Shown piece after piece: positions 33,913-43,379 of a stretch of 64,000 nucleotides of DNA (positions are counted from its first letter, which is position 1; each line of letters opens with the position of its first letter). Source of the stretch: Megamerina dolium (lineage: Eukaryota; Arthropoda; Insecta; Diptera; Megamerinidae); assembly GCA_963854835.1 (NCBI GenBank), contig OY978525.1, positions 56,914,855 to 56,978,854 of the forward strand, in the 5' to 3' direction. Position numbers and translations under genes: made by a program. The notes below the pieces were generated by a model. That model was given only the letters and a program-made list of their open reading frames with translations. It ran no database searches and had not been told where the DNA came from.

Positions 33913-35745
33913 GTCGTCTCAAGATATGCCACTGGAACGCCAACGGCTTAAGCCAGCACCGTTTGGAGCTAATTCAATTCCTTAAATCCAGCCAGATCGA
34001 CATAATGATGATATCTGAGACCCATTTCACTGACAAAAATTGCTACCAAATACCATATTTCAAACTGTACACCACAAATCATCCGCATGGTAAGGCATGC
34101 GAAGGAACTGCCATATTGATAAAAAGCAGAATAAAACATCATGTTCTCGAAGATTTCAGTAGCGTCTACTTGCAAGCAACATCTATATGTCTGGAAAATA
34201 CATCTCTAAGCTAGTAATATCTGCGATATACTGTCCCCCAAGATACAGTATTACCGAACAGCAATATAAAGAATTTTTCTCAACTCTTGGTAGCAAATTC
34301 TTGGTTGCTACCAATTTCAACGCCAAACACACTCACTGGGGCTCCCGCTTAATAACTCCAAAAGTCAGAAGACTATGTTCAATCATCACTAACCACGGCT
34401 ACGATGTTATTTCAAATGGTCAACCGACATATTGGCCGACGGACAAGAGGAAAATACCCGATCTCATAGACTTTGGATTCGCCAAAGGTTTGCAGATGGA
34501 AAATATCTCCACAGAGTGTAATTATGATCTATCATCTGGCCACTCACCCACGGTAATATCTATAAAATCACCAAGCCCCCAAGGTAATTGCGTTAGAAAG
34601 AAAATAGACTGGTTGAAATTTAAGAAATATATAAATTCCCATCTTCCTCTAAGTACTGTATTAAGAAATGGACACGATGTGGACTCAGCACTCGAAAAAT
34701 TCAACCAGCTGCTCTCATTAGCTCTCAGCTCAGCCACCTGCACAAGGATATGCAAGCAATCAAACTATAGCCCATACACGCCAGCTGACATTGAATTACT
34801 AGTAAGACAGAAAAGAAGACTCCGAAGGCATTGGCAAAAATACAGATGACCGAATCTGAAAACACAGCTACAGCACTGCACTCGAAAGCCTTAAAAAATA
34901 AAAACAACCAAGAGTTAGAAGAGCACATAGCGAAATTAACACCTGGTGAAGCGTCAGACTACTCTTTGTGGAAATCAGCAAAAAACTCAAATCGGCCAAT
35001 TCTTACTGATTCCCCCATTCGTTTGAGTGACGGTAATTGGGCTAGAAGCAACTGTGAGAAGGGTTTGGCTTTTGCAAACCACCTAAAAAGTGTATTTGCA
35101 CCCAATCCACCCTCTTCACAGTCATCATTACCAAAATTAACTTCTCAGCCTTGCTCAATAACGCTCAAAATTAAAAAAAAAGTACATACTCAAAGCAATT
35201 TATAAAGACTTAAACCCAAAAAAAATCACCTGGTCCAGATAAAATTACCGGTAAAATGATAAAAGAGCTTCAGTAATTCATCTCATGCACATTTTCAATG
35301 CTATCCTTCGTATTAAACACTATCCCAAATGCTGGAAAACTTCAAAAATTATTATGATAGCAAAACCAGGAAAAGACCCTACAAAGGTTGCATCGATCAG
35401 CCTCCTGCTTCTACTCTCTAAAGTATTCGAAAAGCTACTTGTCAAGAATATAACTCCATTTATTAATCTCAACCAACTGATTCCTCAACACCAGTTTGGA
35501 TTTAGAAAACAGCACGGCACAATAGAACAAGTCCACCGCATTGTAACTCTGATAAGGAACACTTTTGAAGAAAAAAAGTATCGTTCAGCTGTCTTTCTTG
35601 ATATCACTCAAGCTTTCGATAAAGTATGGCACGATGGCCTTATTTACAAACTCAAACTATTACTGCCTGGAAATGTCGCCTCATTGCTTAGTAGCTACCT
35701 CACGAAAAGACAATTTCTCGTACATCACAAGGATTACACAACAAA
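33909..35745 (+). pseudogene. Jockey-1 ORF2: endonuclease and N-terminal RT
   Basis: The ATG at 33909 gives LKICHWNANGLSQHRLELI and DIMMISETHFT (endonuclease start). A frameshift near 34185 leads to 34187-34849 with NFNAKHTHWGSR, where the D of the family DFNAKH is N, and LSSGHSPT, where the D of SDHSP is G, so both catalytic positions are lost. After another frameshift (34831-35205) the RT begins: KTSKIIMIAKPGKDPT, HQFGFRKQHGTIEQVHRI and motif A FLDITQAFDKVWHDGL. Motifs B and C of Jockey are absent, replaced by RTE sequence. Confidence 0.8.
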
Positions 35746-36040
35746 TAACTCCCGTTGTGCAGTGAAAATTGGGAAGGACCTCTCCGCACCGTTTAATACC
35801 GAACGAGGTTACAGACAAGGTGATTCGTTATCGTGCGACTTCTTCAATCTTATTATGGAGAAAATAATACGAGCTGCTGATTTACGACATAATGGCACTA
35901 TCTTCAACAAAAGTGTCATGCTGTTAGCGTATGCCGACGATATTGACATAATCGGCATGAACACGCGAGCAGTCAGTGCAGCATTCTCAGAGTTAGAAAG
36001 AGAGTCGCGTCCTATGAGTCTTACGGTGAACGAGGGCTAG
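35285..36040 (+). pseudogene. In-frame Jockey/RTE chimeric reverse transcriptase ORF, 251 aa
   Basis: One uninterrupted frame joins Jockey RT fingers and motif A (residues about 1-152) to RTE RT motif B RQGDSLSCDFF and motif C YADDIDIIG (residues about 155-251). The switch lies at about 35744, where RTE-like AACTCC-GTTGTGC begins. Both halves keep their catalytic aspartates, so on paper a full A-B-C palm is present, from two clades. It ends at TAG after NEG, a stop also present in RTE-1. No evidence that it is expressed; the fusion most simply reflects a 5-prime truncated RTE insertion or template switch. Confidence 0.75.
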
Positions 36041-36690
36041 ACGTATTATCTAGTGTCAACAAACAAAGAGTCCCGGAGTCTTGGACAGCACGTCACTGTT
36101 GAGAACTACGCTTTTGAAGTAGTAAGGGACTTTGTCTATCTTGGAACCAGCATTAACAGCAGTAATGACGTCAGCTTGGAGATCATGCGTAGGATAACTC
36201 TTGCTAACAGGTATTACTTTGGGCTGAGTAAGCAATTGAGAAGTCGAGCCCTCTCTCGAAAAACGAAAACTACACTCTACAAGCCTCTCATTATGCCTGT
36301 CCTAACATATGGCGCTGAAGCCTGGATAATTCCACCTCGGATGAGAGAATGCTTGTAGTTTTCGAGAGAATAAGGTACAACCACGAGCTGTACGAGCTGT
36401 ATGCTGATATTGAAATAGTAAAGCGCATCAAAATCCAGCGGCTGCGCTGGCTAGGTCATGTCGAGCGAATAGAAGAACACGCTCCAGCTAAGAAGGAACC
36501 CGCTGGAGGACGACGCAGAAGAGGAAGACCTAACGTCCGGTGGAAAGACCAAGTATTGGAGCACCTGACGGCGCTTGGAATTTCTAACTGGCGCCAACTA
36601 GCGAAGAACAGAGATGGCTGGCGAATCATGTTATTTTCGGCCTAAATCGATATTCGGTTGTTATGGCCACATAATTAAGTAAGTAAGTAC
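35744..36690 (+). mobile_element. RTE-3, 5-prime truncated RTE
   Basis: Matches RTE-2 from the RT palm to the 3-prime end. It contains RT motifs B and C (within 35285-36040), the YLGTSINSS block (36053-36358) and the C-terminal RWLGHVERIEEH block (36349-36645). About 45 bp are missing between VFER and IRYNHELY relative to RTE-2. It ends with GGCCACATAATTAAGTAAG. Target duplication not identified. Confidence 0.85.
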
Positions 36691-37110
36691 TTACATACCT
36701 GTGTACATAAGGCCGGACCACCTTACAGGCAAATAATAAAAGTGCGCCGCACACCTTCGAATCCAAAATATTTTTGCCAGCTGATTTCGAAATTTTTTTT
36801 TTTTGGCTATAGTAGGCGTCGCCCATTTAAATTTTTCGTTATATCATCGGCATTTACAGTCGGATCTTATAGTGTATTTGTCTCGAGAACACCAATTTTT
36901 GCCCCAAAGATCACTCTTTAAAAAACATGTTTTAATTTTTTTGCTAAACGTAGGGGTCGCCATTTCGGCATTTATAGACCGATCTTAAAGTATCATACAT
37001 CCATATTTTTGTCCAATACCAAATCAAAGGTCATAAACCTCAAGTGCTCCAGTACTCCGTTCTAATACTTACCCACCAGATCTCCACGTCTAGAACATTA
37101 GATAAAAAAA
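36690..37110 (-). repeat. Satellite-like repeat, left member of an inverted pair
   Basis: Reverse complement is clearly related (my estimate around 75-85 percent) to 42140-42705. Shared landmarks: CCACCTTACAGGCA near 36718 and ACTTACCCACCAGATCT near 37070. No coding potential; the open frames are spurious. The repeat starts directly after the RTE-3 tail. Confidence 0.7.
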
Positions 37111-37149
37111 TAAAAGTAAAATCAAAGAAAGGTTATTTCATAACGCGAC

Positions 37150-38765
37150 TTTTAATCGATCAAATTTGGACGTGATTCAAGATGGCTGTATTTCTGGCGG
37201 CTCTCCAGTTTAGACAAAATGTAGCCCATGCGTTGTTCATCGGTAACCGCCATGGCAGATTCATGTACTACATGAACAAAACGCTCGGCGTTTTGAGTAT
37301 GACATAGATAAGCTGTGAAAATAGTAAAGTTTAGCAAAGAAAACTATCAATTTAAGTTATTTTCCAAGTGTTTACTTGGTAATTCGGTAATTAAGCAAGG
37401 TGGCTCAGTCAATTCGAATTTGTTCCGATTGATCATATTGAAGTATGAGTCAGTGTCGAAGATTATGAATTGATTTAATTGTGGACCGAATATTTGACGA
37501 ATGCAGCTGAATGTCGTCGGGCAACTGACGAATCCAAGATATATATTTGACAACCTGACGACTTCCGTGAACTGCTAGTGGTTGGCTTTTAACTAGAAAC
37601 CAGAATGGCACATAAATCTTCATAACGAACTGTGCCAGTTTTTTTAATGTTATCGAGGGTTGTGTGCACGTAACATAATAGCAGAGGATTCGAGACGCTG
37701 TTGTTAGCGCGCTGTGCTAATAGCACCGGGCTTCTCGCTGGTTAATCATTCATCGCACTCCCCTGTATGAACGGCTCGAACCATATGATACAAATAAAGC
37801 TGGTCGCTCGAATATTTCAGCCTTCTATGTTCTCTGGCATTTCGCCTATTGGAATTCGTTTGAATTTTGTTTAACCTGACCAATGAAAAACCCGAATTAT
37901 TAATAAATTAAATGTTTACAATTACATTGACGTATGCGTTATACGTATACGGTAGAAACACAACGTAGTCTAGTTAAAATTAAATACTAAACTTACAGAG
38001 TAATTCATGCAATTCTGAATGCCTGTTCCGATATTTCCTGGCCATACTTGTATTCCAGGTCCTTTCTGTTTGCCAAGGAAAGATCTCAACAGCACATTGA
38101 ATGGTAACTCATTGAAATGGAACAAACGCACAGACCATTGTAACGATCTCTGGAAATGGCGCTCCATCCTCGAAATGACTCCACATTTGTAACCATTGTT
38201 GGTAGAAGTAAGTAAGTAAGTAAGTTGGTAGAAGTTCCATCGCAACTAATAGCAGTCTAGTGATCCATATTGAAATTTTCTTGACTGAAATAATCTACGA
38301 TGCTCTTCTGGATTCCTACAGCAGTGCTGTCAGTGGGGGTAGTATAGCCGATGATTTTTCAATCTAGCTCTTTTACAATGGTGATGTGTTCTTCATTTAA
38401 AACACATTGCGTCACATTGGACCACAATTTTGCGATTTTATTAGAAGCGGTGCAAAAGCATGTAATATTTTTTTCAATACCGCACTTGCAAGACGAAATC
38501 TGAAACAACCTATTCCACTCACTTATATTGTATCGCAATGGATGTTTAACAATTTTATCATAATCATTAACAAGCTTAACTAGACGTTTACGGACACCAG
38601 TTTCCGACATAAATGGAATGCCTGAGCGTTGGCACAAAAGGCTAATGTTCTCAACGCTATTTGTTTAAAAGAGCCCAACTTTCGACTTTGATCACTGTTA
38701 TAATAAAATCGCGCTCTGTTGGCAATTTAGTGCTATTTAATTCACTCATAATGAAAGACATTTTT
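37150..38765 (-). pseudogene. Broken member of an uncharacterised arthropod protein family
   Basis: Pieces on the minus strand in order: ISEWNRLFQISSCKCGIEKN (38359-38637), ISCDGTSTN, GYKCGVISRMERHFQRSLQW and LFHFNELPFNVLLRSFLGKQ (37970-38245), then IYVPFWFLVKSQPLAVHG, and CHTQNAERFVHVVHESAMAV with MGYILSKLESRQKYSH (37152-37337). These recall a multi-copy protein family seen in aphid and fly genomes (motifs FDI-C-K-C, CDGT-NTG, LHxNELPLRHL, TEPPL, CHTQxVER) with no known function to me. A tail-only RTE insertion, frameshifts and a missing middle segment make it a pseudogene. It may itself be part of a transposon. Confidence 0.5.
38198..38234 (-). mobile_element. Tail-only RTE insertion, 15 bp, with 11-bp target duplication
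   Basis: TAAGTAAGTAAGTAA (38209-38223) equals the RTE family tail and is flanked by GTTGGTAGAAG at 38198-38208 and 38224-38234. Removing 26 bp restores the continuous reading CDGTSTNNGYKCG in the surrounding gene remnant. Strand is uncertain because only the tail is present. Confidence 0.75.
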
Positions 38766-39186
38766 TAGGTTTAATTTAATTTAATCGTTTGATAGTTGAA
38801 ATGAACAAAACACAATTAATTATTTTTCGTTATAATAAATGAATATAATATATATCTGGTGGTGTTTTCACAAGGTAACGTGTCCAATTGCCTCAACCGA
38901 GTGGAGCTAGCGCAATCCTTTTTGAACTCATCGCAAGTCAACTCACTGGCTGTCATGTAGTTTGATCTGAGCGCTATGTGATGATACCTTTATTTGTTAA
39001 TGAGGGGTAGTCATGTAGCTTGCTCTGCTTACTCTGTGATGGCGTCTTCATTATTATTAACGGGGGCCCTCCATGTGGCGACCACCGGGCAACGTCTTCC
39101 TGGCACACGCTGGGAGGCGGCTGAAATGAGTGGCGAAAATCACCTCGGCTAGAGGTTGTGCGTTGGGTTTGGGACACGCCACATAA

Positions 39187-39863
39187 AAAACTTGGAATGT
39201 CCGGTCCCTTTATAGGGAGGAAGCCTCTATCCAGCTGGTTGATGTCCTCGAAAATGCGATGGACGGGACAGAGCTGCTCCAAAAGAGCGTCCTGTGACAT
39301 CTACTACAGTTGCCATGCTGAAAGGCACGAATTAGGATGTGGATTTTTGGTCAGCAAGAGACTACGACATATTGTCTCACAGTTCACGAGAGAAGGACAA
39401 TGTGACCAAGGAGAGCTTCTTCCAGCGCCTCGAAGAAGCTTACGACCGCTGCCCCCGCCACGATATCAAAATCGTGCTTGGAGACTTTAATGCCAGGGTG
39501 GGCAAGGAAGGTACCTTTGGTCCAACTGTCGGAAAATTCAGCTTCCACCAGAACACCTCCGATAACGGAATGAGACTGATCGACTTCGACGCAGCACGAA
39601 ACATGGTAATTGGTGGTACCAGATTCCAGCATCTGGACATCCACAAAGCGACATGGCTGTCTCCAGATCAACGAACAAGAAACCAAATTGATCATGTGGT
39701 GATTGACGGAAGGCATGCTTCCAGTGTGATGGACGTGAAATCGATCCGTGCCAACATCGACTCGGATCACTACCTTGTTGCAGCTAAGGTGCGCACACAT
39801 TTATGTGTCGCAAATACCAAGAGAAGTCCCACACAGAGAAAGCTCGACGTCAGTAAGCTGTGA
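39187..39863 (+). pseudogene. RTE-2 endonuclease, N-terminally deleted
   Basis: The open stretch 39339-39863 (174 aa) has KIVLGDFNARVGKEGTF, RNMVIGGTRFQHLDIHKATW, SPDQRTRNQIDHVVIDGRH and a terminal SDHYLVAAK, which keeps the catalytic D, N and SDH residues of an apurinic-type endonuclease. The first block with the catalytic N and E of WNVR/QEMRW is disrupted upstream: QEMRW lost through a small deletion and LRICTWNV absent. It cuts target DNA in active elements; not here. Confidence 0.8.
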
Positions 39864-40157
39864 TCACCAGAGACAGCAGATGCATTTTCCACTCGACTAT
39901 CCGATCTGCTTATGCAGAACACACCCAGACTTGATGATACATGCGCATGGTGGACACACATATCCCACTCCATGACTACTGCTGCCTAGGAGGTAATCGC
40001 TTATTACCGGCCTCTGAAGAATGAGTGGTATGATCAGGAGTGTCGCGACGCTACAGCAGAGAAAGACGCAGCCTACAGAAGAACCCTGCGTGCAAGTGCA
40101 ACGCGAGCAGTTAAGGAGCGGTATAGAGAGAAAAGGAGTGCAGAGAGACGTCTTTTC

Positions 40158-41336
40158 ATGCGCAAGAAAAGAGAACAAGAAAGACGCGAGTGTGAGGAGA
40201 TAGAGATGTGTACCGACAAGAATGAGACTCGAAAATTCTTCGAAAAGATCAAGCGCCTGAGTGGCGGTTTAAATCCCGGAGCCTCTTCTTGTCGTGATGG
40301 AAATGGGAATCTGGTTACAGATGTCCAGAGTGTACTGAGCTTATGGAGGGAACACTTCTCCGCGTTTCTGAATGGCGATGCTACGAACAATTCCGTCAGT
40401 GGAGAGGATTGCCCGATAACCCCGATTACAGATGATGGTGTTGATGTTCCACCACCCGACTATAAAACGGCCATTTTAAGGCTGAAGAACAACAAAGCTG
40501 CAGGTGCTGATGGCCTGCCTGCTGAGTTGTTTAAGACCGGAGGCGATGAGCTGCTCGCCTGCATGCACCAGCTTATAAGCAGAATATGGTCGGATGAAAG
40601 CATGCCTGATGATTGGAGGCTCAGTGTTCTCTGTCCTGTACATAAAAAAGGAGACCCCACAATTTGCGCCAACTACCGTGGAATAAGTCTCCTGAGTATC
40701 GCATGCAAGGTCCTATCGAGCGTATTGTGTGAAAGATTGAAGCCCATGCTACACAACCTGATTGGACCTTATTAGTGTGGCTTCAGACCTGGTAAATCTA
40801 CCATCGACCAGATTTTCACACTGCGCCAAATTCTGGAGAAGACCCAAGAAAAACAGATCGACACACACCACCTATTTCTTGATTATAAAGCCGCTTTCGA
40901 CAGTCCGGTAAGGGATTACTTCTACGCAACAATGTCTGAGTTCGGTATCCCTGAAAAGCTCATTCGACTTTGTAGAATGACACTGTATAACTCCTGTTGT
41001 GCCATTAAAATTGGGAAGGATCTCTCCGCACCGTTTAATACCGAACGGGGTTTCAGACAAGGTGATTCGTTATCGTGCGACTTCTTCAATCTTATTATGG
41101 AGAAAATAATACGAGCTGTTGATCTACGACATAATGGCACTATCTTCAACAAAAGTGTCATGATGTGGGCGTCTGCCGTCGATGTTGACATAATCGGCAT
41201 GAACACGCGAGAAGTCAGTGCAGCATTTTCAGAGTTGGAAAGAGAGTCGTGTTGGATGAGTCTTATGGTGAACGAGGGCAAGACGAAGTATCTAGTATCA
41301 ACAAACAAAGAGTCTTGGACAGCACGTCACTGTTGA
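40158..41336 (+). pseudogene. RTE-2 reverse transcriptase
   Basis: 40158-40775 (205 aa) covers the linker and RT fingers: NKAAGADGLPAELFKTGGDE, SVLCPVHKKGDPTICANYRG. TAG interrupts at about 40773, where FQ or another residue stood before CGFRPGKSTIDQIF. Motif A FLDYKAAFDS is intact. 40932-41336 has RQGDSLSCDFF (motif B), but motif C reads WASAVDVDIIG where RTE-1 and RTE-3 have AYADDIDIIG, so the YADD catalytic pair is destroyed. A frameshift follows at about 41336. Confidence 0.85.
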
Positions 41337-41901
41337 CAACTACGCTTTTGAAGTAGTAAGGGACTTTGTCTATCTTGGAACCAGCATTAACAGCAGTAAT
41401 GACGTCAGCTTGGAGATCATGCGTAGGATAACTCTTACAAACAGGTGCTACTTTGGACTAAGTAAGCAATTGAGAAGTCGAGCCCTCTCTCGAAGAACTA
41501 AAACTACACTACAAGTCTCTCATCATGCCTGTTCTACATGAATGTTTGGAGTTTTCGAGAGAAAAGTCCTACGCAAGATCTTTGGACCTATTTGCGTTGG
41601 TGGCGAGTACCGAATAAGGTACAACCATGAGCTGTACGAGCTGTATGCTGATATTGACATAGTAAAGCGCATCAAAATCCAGCGGCTGCGCTGGCTAGGT
41701 CATGTCGAGCGAATGGAAGAACACGCTCCAGCTAAGAAGGTTTTATATTCGGAACCCGCTGGAGGACGACGCAGAAGAGGAAGACCTAACGTCCGGTGGA
41801 AAGACCAAGTATTGGAGAACCTGACGGCGCTTGGAATTTCTAACTGGCGCCAACTAGCGAAGAACAGAGATGGCTGGCGAATCATGTTATTTTCGGCCTA
41901 A
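41337..41901 (+). pseudogene. RTE-2 C-terminal region
   Basis: 41542-41901 (119 aa) contains FERKVLRKIFGPICVGGEYR, RWLGHVERMEEHAPAKK and RRRGRPNVRWKDQVLENL. The preceding YLGTSINSS block is present but in another frame, with a small deletion around the GAEAW motif. Role unknown in the family, although it is always present at the RTE end. Confidence 0.8.
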
Positions 41902-41936
41902 ATCGATATTCGGTTGTTATGGCCACATAAGTAAGT

Positions 41937-42139
41937 ACATTTCCAATTGTTGTTTCATGGGTAAAACGAACAGCAATAGCCAAGGAAAAAAGTAAGAGAG
42001 AAATAACGGTATAATCCTAGCTATCATTCCATTATAGATTATTTTAGTGTATTATAAGAAATGTTTTTCATATAGTTCTACAGAAATATTTCCTGAGTCA
42101 AAGGGTAATCATATTTTATGATCTTTAATTCTGTAATAT
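41937..42139. other. Spacer after RTE-2
   Basis: No recognisable coding or repeat content. Confidence 0.4.
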
Positions 42140-42705
42140 TAGAGTGTACATTCGGGCGGTAGAAACTGAGATCTGGTGGGTAAGTACTAAAAGGCGGTAC
42201 TTGAGGTCAATAACCGTTGAAGCAAAAAATTGGTCTATAAATGCCGAAGATATGACGAAAAATTTAAAAAGGCGACTCCTACGTTCAGCAAAAAAATTAA
42301 AATATTATTTTTAAAGAATTCTACTGGAATAATCAAAATACTTCCTTAGTAAGTTTAAAAATTTTTTACCAGCTTTAATTTTTTGCCATTAGAGTGGTAC
42401 ATTAGGGCAGTAGAAACTGTTTTATGCTGGATAAATACTACAACGGGACCCTTGATGTTAATGCTCTTCGGGCAGAAATTGGTCTTCTCGAGACAAAAAC
42501 ATCGATATATCACACTATAAGATCCGACTGTAAATGCCGACGATATAACGAAAAATTTAAATAAGTGACCCTTACTTTCGGCCAAAAAAAAAAAATTTTT
42601 AGAAATCAGCTTTCAAAAATACTTAAGATTCGAAGGTATGCGGGGCACTTTTTTAATGTGCCTGTAAGGTGGTACGGTCTAATGTACATACGTAAGTAAG
42701 ATATA
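42140..42705 (+). repeat. Satellite-like repeat, right member of an inverted pair, two internal units
   Basis: Two diverged direct units of about 250 bp (from about 42140 and 42390). Each begins ATTAGAGTG-TACATT-GGGC-GTAGAAACTG and contains AAATGCCGA-GATAT-ACGAAAAATTTAAA followed by an A/T run. The end matches, inverted, the start of 36690-37110. Non-coding. Confidence 0.7.
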
Positions 42706-43190
42706 TAATAATATTTCAAGTAGAAAATGCGTTGATTATCATTGCCCTTCAATTTTATTATTAAGGCTATGAAGCACTGCTACCTGAAGATTTTTTGTGC
42801 AGTGGCCTTCAATACCGTATGACTAATCTTTGAGCAAACCAATGACAGTAACAATAACATAAATAACTATTCAATTAATTGCTTTAATTGTTTATTTCTT
42901 TCGATAGAGTGATAAAGAAACTGAAAACTTTGTACCCAATTTCTTTTTGTCATTATAATATCATTGATAATACAGAAAGTGAACAACAATGATGGCAGCC
43001 GAGTCTACTCACAGAAAACTCAGTCACTCAAAGATAAAATGTGTAACTATATTTCCTACAGATAAGTGGCGCTGCGTAATTATCCGTCTACTCTTGTTAT
43101 TCTATCCTTTTTGGAAAAACTATGGCTGCGTTCACGTACTTTCCCAGTAAAAACTTGCAACGAGAAAATAAAATCAACATTAAAAAAAAA
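42706..43190. other. AT-rich intergenic stretch
   Basis: No gene or repeat recognised, except an A/T homopolymer junction at 43182-43199 where the Jockey-2 poly(A) begins. Confidence 0.4.
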
Positions 43191-43379
43191 TTTTTTTTTA
43201 TTGAAACGTTACAAAACATAAATACATTTCATACAATTATACCTAGTTTAACAACTAACAAGTAATATTTTAATAGACAATAATTTATAAAATTTACAGA
43301 ATATTAGCTACAAGATACTGTGGCTTAGTTCTTCTCAATCTTCTTGTGTATATTGCTTCATTGCAAAGAATTTAAGCTT

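Larger units (their letters stand above)
33575..35745 (+). mobile_element. Jockey-1, Jockey-clade retrotransposon, truncated at both ends
   Basis: End of ORF1 and about two thirds of ORF2 of a Jockey-clade element. It starts abruptly at or near the P2 boundary and stops in the RT at about 35745, where RTE sequence takes over. No 3-prime half or poly(A) is found downstream. Confidence 0.8.
38855..41936 (+). mobile_element. RTE-2, longest RTE copy
   Basis: Starts TCTGGTGGTGTTTTCACAAG like RTE-1 and ends GGCCACATAAGTAAGTA. It has the endonuclease C-terminal half and the whole RT, but the endonuclease N-terminus (LRICTWNV part) and a 30-bp piece after GATGTCCTCGAAAA are deleted. No convincing target duplication was seen. 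Confidence 0.85.

Noticed and set aside
38209..38223. Ordinary TAAG microsatellite
   Set aside because: The flanking 11-bp duplication and restored frame on removal make a retrotransposon-tail insertion the better reading.
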